A stretch of 64,000 bases of DNA from Streptomyces sp. Y2F8-2 (lineage in GTDB: Bacteria; Actinomycetota; Actinomycetes; Streptomycetales; Streptomycetaceae). Shown here one piece after another: positions 60,479 through 64,000 of this stretch (positions within the stretch are counted from its first letter, which is position 1; the number at the start of each line of letters is the position of its first letter). The translations under genes and the position numbers were made by a program. The stretch spans positions 124,001 to 188,000 of the forward strand of contig NZ_BNGS01000013.1 in NCBI RefSeq assembly GCF_014905555.1, written 5' to 3'. The notes under the pieces are model-generated. The model saw only the letters and a list, made by a program, of their open reading frames with translations, made no database searches and had not been told where the DNA came from.

Positions 60479-62542
60479 TCAGCGCCGGCCGCCCCCGCCG
60501 CCGTAGGGTCCCCAGCCCCCGTATCCGCCGTATCCCCCGTAGCCACCCCAACCGCCGTATCCACCCGGGCCGTTGGGGGCGCAGTCCGGGGAGGAGCACG
60601 CTCCCCCTCCCGGGGAGGAGGGCCGACTCGTGCCCGGGGTGGGCCGGGCGGGGGTGGGAGCCGGCTTCGGGGCGCCGTGCGTCGTGGGGGTGGTCGTACG
60701 GGAGGGTGCGGCGCTCGGGGCCGTCGGGGTGGCCGTCTCGGCGTCCCTGCCCCAGTTGACCGACTGCATCCGCAGCGAGTTCGGCGTGTCGGTGAGCCAG
60801 TGCTGGGTGCCGTCCTCCGTGCGCGGCTTGACCACGAGCCCCGCCCCGGTGGCCGGCGAGGCCGGGGTCAGCGCCAGGTCCTGGTTCCAGCGCGGGACGA
60901 TCGCGCCCTGCACGGTGAAGTCGTAGCGGACGTTCTTCGACTCGGGCCGGGACTGTCCCACGCACGGGGCGAGCTGCGCCGAGTAGCCGAGGTGGGAGTC
61001 GAGACACAGTCCGGGTGCGGCGACACTGCGCAGCAGTCCGTCCGTCTCGTACGCCCACTGCTGGGTCGCGGACGTGGCGCACGAGACGAGTACGGCCTCG
61101 GCGCCGGCCGCCGCCTGCTTGCGGTCCAGGCCGATGCAGAGCCCGCTGTCCTGGTTGCGCAGCCGGCCGCGGAAGGCACCGGTGGGGACCTCGGCGGCGG
61201 CGCCGACCCACGAGGGCGATCCGGAGGCGCTCGCCCGTGCTCCGGGGCTCGGCTCATCGGACGGCGCGGCGGTGGCGGAGGGGGCGCCCCCGGCGGAGTG
61301 GGCGACGGACCACACCGCCAGCGGCAGCAGGATGAGCGCGCTCACCGTCGCCACGGCGAGGACGAGCTGCCGGCGCTGAGGGGAGCGGCGGGGGGCCTTG
61401 TGCGCGCCGGCGGACCGGGGGCCGAGCCCGGCGGAGGCGGCCGGGGTGGCACGGGTGGCTCGGCCGGGGTCGCTGCCGGGTACGTCCGTGGCGGGCCGGT
61501 ACCCGGCGTCGGCAGACGGCTCGGGCTGGAGGGCGAACCGCCGGTACGCGTCGGCGGAATCGGCCGGTGGCTCTGGGGCGAACCGCCCGTACGCGTCGGC
61601 GGAATCGGCCGGCGGCTCGGGGGCGAACCGCCGGTGCGCGTCGGCCGGGTCGACCAGTGGCTCTCCGCCCACGGGCGCTGCCGGGACCGGCTCGGCCGCC
61701 CGGGTGCGTGCGGCCGCGTCGTCGAGGTAGGCCTGTGCGCCCCAGCCGAGCACACCTTCGGCGAGGAGGAGGGGAAGCCGGGCGCGGAAGCCCTCCAGCT
61801 GCTCGGCGGCGTGGTGGCAGTGCGCGCAGCCGTCCATGTGCAGGCGCAGGTCGGGGTCGAGGACGGGGTTCTCCCGGCGCAGCGAGACGTCCAGCAGTCG
61901 GACGTAGCGGCGGCACTCCTCGTCGGGCGCGGACTCCCGGTGGACGTCGAGGCATGCCTCGCGCAGCTGTTCGCGCGCCCGCTCGAGCCGCACCTCGGCG
62001 TCGCCCGCGTCGATCCCCAACAGGGCTGCGGGAAGCGTGACTTCCTCACGTTCGACCTCGACGTGCCACAGCAGACAGCGGGCCGGCTCGGCGAGCCTCG
62101 GGAAGGCGCGGGAGACCAGCCGCCGGTTCCCGGGCGGCAGCAGCCGCGCCGCAGCGCGCTCACCCAGGGCGGGGTCCGAACGGAGGACGGGGTGCAGCAG
62201 CTCGCGCCGGTGGTCGGTGTCCCATTCGGCCGCCAGGCGCCGTATGGCGACCAGCAATTGGGGCCGCCAGGCCGCCGTGGGTCCGCCCTGGCGCGCGGAA
62301 TCCTCGAAGAGCCGGGTGAATGCGGCGGTGGTGAGCATTCCCGCGGGATGCGCACCGTCCGTGCACAGGCGGGCGTAGGAGAAGGCGGCTTCCCAGTGCC
62401 GGTCGAGCAGTTCGCCGACCGGATGGTGCACGGGCCTCTTCCCGGCGGACTTCTTCAGTTCGGCGGCGAGCTGTTCGTCAGTGACGCCGTACGACGGAAC
62501 GGGGTCGGGGGAATGGTTCAGGGCCCCACCTTTCGCGTCCAC
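60479..62542 (-). CDS. Sigma-like/zinc-finger/membrane/ricin-lectin fusion protein B
   Basis: A ~687-residue paralog of protein A. Sigma-like part: LLDRHWEAAFSYARLCTDGA, HPAGMLTTAAFTRLFEDSAR, WRPQLLVAIRRLAAEW; FPRLAEPARCLLWHVEVERE and TLPAALLGIDAGDAEVRLERAREQLREAC match region 4. Zinc anti-sigma-like motif: HMDGCAHCHHAAEQ. A linker has repeated AEPPADSADAYxRFA units (three or four). One membrane span (VLAVATVSALILLPLAVWSV) then a ricin-type lectin domain (SGLCIGLDRKQ, TQQWAYETDGLLRSVAAPGLCLDSH) and a C-terminal Gly/Tyr/Trp-rich tail. The start is uncertain: GTG at 62542, with a CTG at 62521 behind AAGGTGGGG as alternative. The two paralogs share an upstream motif. Confidence 0.78.
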   Translation of the reverse strand: MDAKGGALNHSPDPVPSYGVTDEQLAAELKKSAGKRPVHHPVGELLDRHWEAAFSYARLCTDGAHPAGMLTTAAFTRLFEDSARQGGPTAAWRPQLLVAIRRLAAEWDTDHRRELLHPVLRSDPALGERAAARLLPPGNRRLVSRAFPRLAEPARCLLWHVEVEREEVTLPAALLGIDAGDAEVRLERAREQLREACLDVHRESAPDEECRRYVRLLDVSLRRENPVLDPDLRLHMDGCAHCHHAAEQLEGFRARLPLLLAEGVLGWGAQAYLDDAAARTRAAEPVPAAPVGGEPLVDPADAHRRFAPEPPADSADAYGRFAPEPPADSADAYRRFALQPEPSADAGYRPATDVPGSDPGRATRATPAASAGLGPRSAGAHKAPRRSPQRRQLVLAVATVSALILLPLAVWSVAHSAGGAPSATAAPSDEPSPGARASASGSPSWVGAAAEVPTGAFRGRLRNQDSGLCIGLDRKQAAAGAEAVLVSCATSATQQWAYETDGLLRSVAAPGLCLDSHLGYSAQLAPCVGQSRPESKNVRYDFTVQGAIVPRWNQDLALTPASPATGAGLVVKPRTEDGTQHWLTDTPNSLRMQSVNWGRDAETATPTAPSAAPSRTTTPTTHGAPKPAPTPARPTPGTSRPSSPGGGACSSPDCAPNGPGGYGGWGGYGGYGGYGGWGPYGGGGGRR

Positions 62543-62888
62543 GCTCCTCCAAAAAAGCCACGCGAGTTCTTGGTACATACCAATGGAGGCACGCCCGGCC
62601 GACAGCACGCGGGGGTGTCCATGGAAAGGTTGTCCGTCAGGCCGAACTCCGCCCTGGGCAGCTCTCGTGGAGCGGGCGGGGATCGACGGCGCCTGCGTGC
62701 GTCGCGGTGAAAGCAATGGTCCGCGCGCTGACGGGGAACACCCTTGCACAGGTCACCGAGCCCGAACAAGAGACTCCGTCACTTTCCATTTGCCCTTTGC
62801 ATTAGGTCTGTTGACCAAATGTCAGTCAACTGGGGACCGGTAACCGCGAATTCCCTCCCGTCGGCCCCTCCGCGCCCGGAATTCAGCC
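62543..62888. other. Region upstream of lectin gene B
   Basis: 346 bp. It carries the shared motif (62744-62770) and a short AT-rich zone (62775-62825) between the two leftward genes. No gene supported. Confidence 0.45.
62744..62770 (-). promoter_or_regulatory. Upstream motif shared by lectin genes A and B (copy B)
   Basis: 27-nt block matching 53634-53660 at 22 of 27 positions, with the outer 13 and 6 nt exactly equal. It lies 202 nt from the GTG start (223 from CTG). See copy A. Confidence 0.65.
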
Positions 62889-63779
62889 CTAGATACCCCG
62901 TTGTGCGGCCCGGTAGGCGCCCGGCGGTGTTCCATAGCGCCGGCGGAAGAGACGGTTGAAGTGGAACGGGCTGCCGAAACCGGAGGCGGCGGCCACCCGT
63001 TCGACCGAGAGCTCGGTCGCTTCCAGGAGACGGGCGGCATGCCGCAATCGGGCTTCGCGCAGGGCGGCCATCGGGGAGTGGCCCAGTTGTTCGGTGAAAA
63101 GGTGTGCGAATCGGGACGGGGAGAGGGACACGCCCTCGGCCAGGGACCGCACGGTGTGCGGCGCGGCCGGGTCGGCCGCGATCAACGCCTCGACAAGGCG
63201 GATCCGTTCGTCGATTCCGGAGGGGGACGGGCTCACCCGGGCGGTGGCGAGCAGCACGATCTCCTCGAGGCAGCACAGAGCCAGCTCGCGGGCGACGGTA
63301 CCGTGTGCGACGGCGACCTCGCCGTCGTCGGGCCGCACCGGCTCGGGCGGTGTGCCGAGCCCGCCCCAGCGGGCGTCGGCCAGCATGCGCGTGAAGGCCG
63401 TCTCGATACGGTCCCGCCCGTGTCCGGCGCCGACCGTGTAGAGACGGTCACCCACCTCATGGGGCCCCAGTCGGCCGACCCAGGAACTCCGCGCCTGGCA
63501 GTGCACCCACCAGAACGCCCAGTGCCGGGCCCCGGGCGCGATCCCGTACCGGTGGGGCACGCCCGGCCCGAGCACCACCAGGTCCCCGTCACCGGCCGTC
63601 ACCCGGGTGGCGCCCTGGTCCAGGATGCCCCGCCCGCCGGTGGTCCAGGTGAACAGCCAGCTGTCGGCTCCCCGTGGCGGGTTGATGCCGTATCCCGGCG
63701 GCTGGTCGAAGCGTCCGACCGTCACCAGGCCGGGCGGCGGGGCCGGGACAGCAGTCCCGGGCAAGTCGTCAGCACGCAC
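62889..63779 (-). CDS. AraC-family regulator
   Basis: A 296-residue regulator. The N-terminal cupin-like sensor (ADSWLFTWTTGGRGILDQGATRVTAGDGDLVVLGPGVPHRYGI) precedes two HTH motifs: VRSLAEGVSLSPSRFAHLFTEQLGHSPMAALREARL and VERVAAASGFGSPFHFNRLFRRRYGTPPGAYR. GTG at 63779 is preferred because GGGGAGG is 6 nt upstream; the ATG at 63785 directly abuts that sequence. It is divergent from a PhyH dioxygenase gene at the window edge, which it may activate. Confidence 0.9.
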   Translation of the reverse strand: MRADDLPGTAVPAPPPGLVTVGRFDQPPGYGINPPRGADSWLFTWTTGGRGILDQGATRVTAGDGDLVVLGPGVPHRYGIAPGARHWAFWWVHCQARSSWVGRLGPHEVGDRLYTVGAGHGRDRIETAFTRMLADARWGGLGTPPEPVRPDDGEVAVAHGTVARELALCCLEEIVLLATARVSPSPSGIDERIRLVEALIAADPAAPHTVRSLAEGVSLSPSRFAHLFTEQLGHSPMAALREARLRHAARLLEATELSVERVAAASGFGSPFHFNRLFRRRYGTPPGAYRAAQRGI

Positions 63780-63848
63780 AGGCATCCTCCCCACAGGCAC
63801 TCCCGCCTAGCGTGAGGCACACACCAGACCGTTGAAAGGGGAGGGCCC

Positions 63849-64000
63849 ATGGCAGTCACCGGCATGGAGGGGTTCGAGGAGGACGGGTTCGCGGTCGCGC
63901 GCGGGCTGTTCTCCCGGGCGGAGATCGACGCCCTGTGCGCCGAGTTCACGGCCCTGAAGGACGCGGGACCCGTACCGGGGCACTTCGAGCCCCGTGCGTC
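63849..64000 (+). CDS. Phytanoyl-CoA dioxygenase family protein (partial)
   Basis: The first 50 codons of a gene that runs out of the window. GFEEDGFAVARGLFSRAEIDALCAEF is the typical start of PhyH-type Fe(II)/2-oxoglutarate dioxygenases in actinobacteria, which hydroxylate a small substrate. The metal-binding H-x-D...H is not in view. ATG with AAGGGGAGG 4 nt upstream. The AraC regulator is divergent. Confidence 0.8.
   Translation, partial: MAVTGMEGFEEDGFAVARGLFSRAEIDALCAEFTALKDAGPVPGHFEPRA

Noticed and set aside
60677..62710. 677-codon rightward frame opposite lectin protein B
   Set aside because: Arg/Gly/Val-rich mirror of the real gene; the zinc-finger, membrane span and lectin motifs are all on the minus strand.

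Overview
The window is high-GC actinobacterial DNA that looks like Streptomyces. Strong GC bias gives long open shadows of most genes in other frames. GTG and TTG starts are frequent, Tat and lipoprotein signals are common, and typical streptomycete families are present (melC1/melC2 tyrosinase, an SSI-type protease inhibitor, a SpoIIE phosphatase, a DUF6479-like protein, a short palindromic repeat). No rRNA, tRNA, CRISPR array, intact insertion sequence or phage gene was seen. Everything is read from sequence and remembered family knowledge; no search was run.

Layout. 1-1.2 kb: 5' part of a methyltransferase gene, then a PrxQ-type peroxiredoxin. 1.2-5.6 kb, the most unusual region: two near-identical 71/72-residue peptides, a membrane M50 metalloprotease with a PqqD-like N-terminal region and a Tat-exported protein form one transcription unit. 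A divergent XRE-type regulator faces it across a palindromic operator. Stem-loops follow each peptide gene, as often seen when precursor peptides are made in excess. 5.7-12.9 kb: MarR regulator with divergent hydrolase, conserved hypotheticals, a PMT-like membrane glycosyltransferase, an ATP-dependent DNA ligase and a DUF6479-like protein. 13-17.5 kb: MFS exporter, LysE remnant with a degenerate inverted-repeat segment, Cache protein and orphan polyamine-type binding lipoprotein. 17.5-26 kb: FGGY kinase, OmpR/histidine kinase pair, L,D-transpeptidase, AIM24, AlkB, and an MFS/TetR pair with twin operators. 26.5-31 kb: melC1-melC2 (melanin), PPOX oxidoreductase, RNase H, alcohol dehydrogenase, HAD phosphatase.

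31.4-39.3 kb is a xylo-oligosaccharide locus: LacI regulator, secreted GH10 xylanase, bxlEFG-type ABC importer and divergent GH3 beta-xylosidase. The xylanase cuts polymer outside, the importer takes up short oligomers, and the GH3 enzyme hydrolyses them inside. 39.4-44.4 kb: small protein, SSI inhibitor, then a second DnaK chaperone operon (J-domain, dnaK, grpE) with a HAIR-like element, an hsp20 remnant and an HspR-like regulator. 44.7-50.5 kb: NCS1 permease, metal-dependent cyclase-type hydrolase, PucR regulator, lactate monooxygenase-type flavoenzyme and D-2-hydroxyacid dehydrogenase, probably one small catabolic locus. 50.6-64 kb: YbdK-type ligase, two paralogous proteins joining a degenerate sigma-factor-like region, a zinc-finger, one membrane segment and a ricin-type lectin domain, a Doc-like toxin/antitoxin pair with a degenerate toxin motif, a large GH2 enzyme, a SpoIIE phosphatase, an AraC regulator and the start of a PhyH dioxygenase.

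The best candidates for undescribed biology are the twin-peptide/M50 unit at 1.2-5.2 kb and the sigma-like/lectin paralogs, which also share a 27-nt upstream motif.
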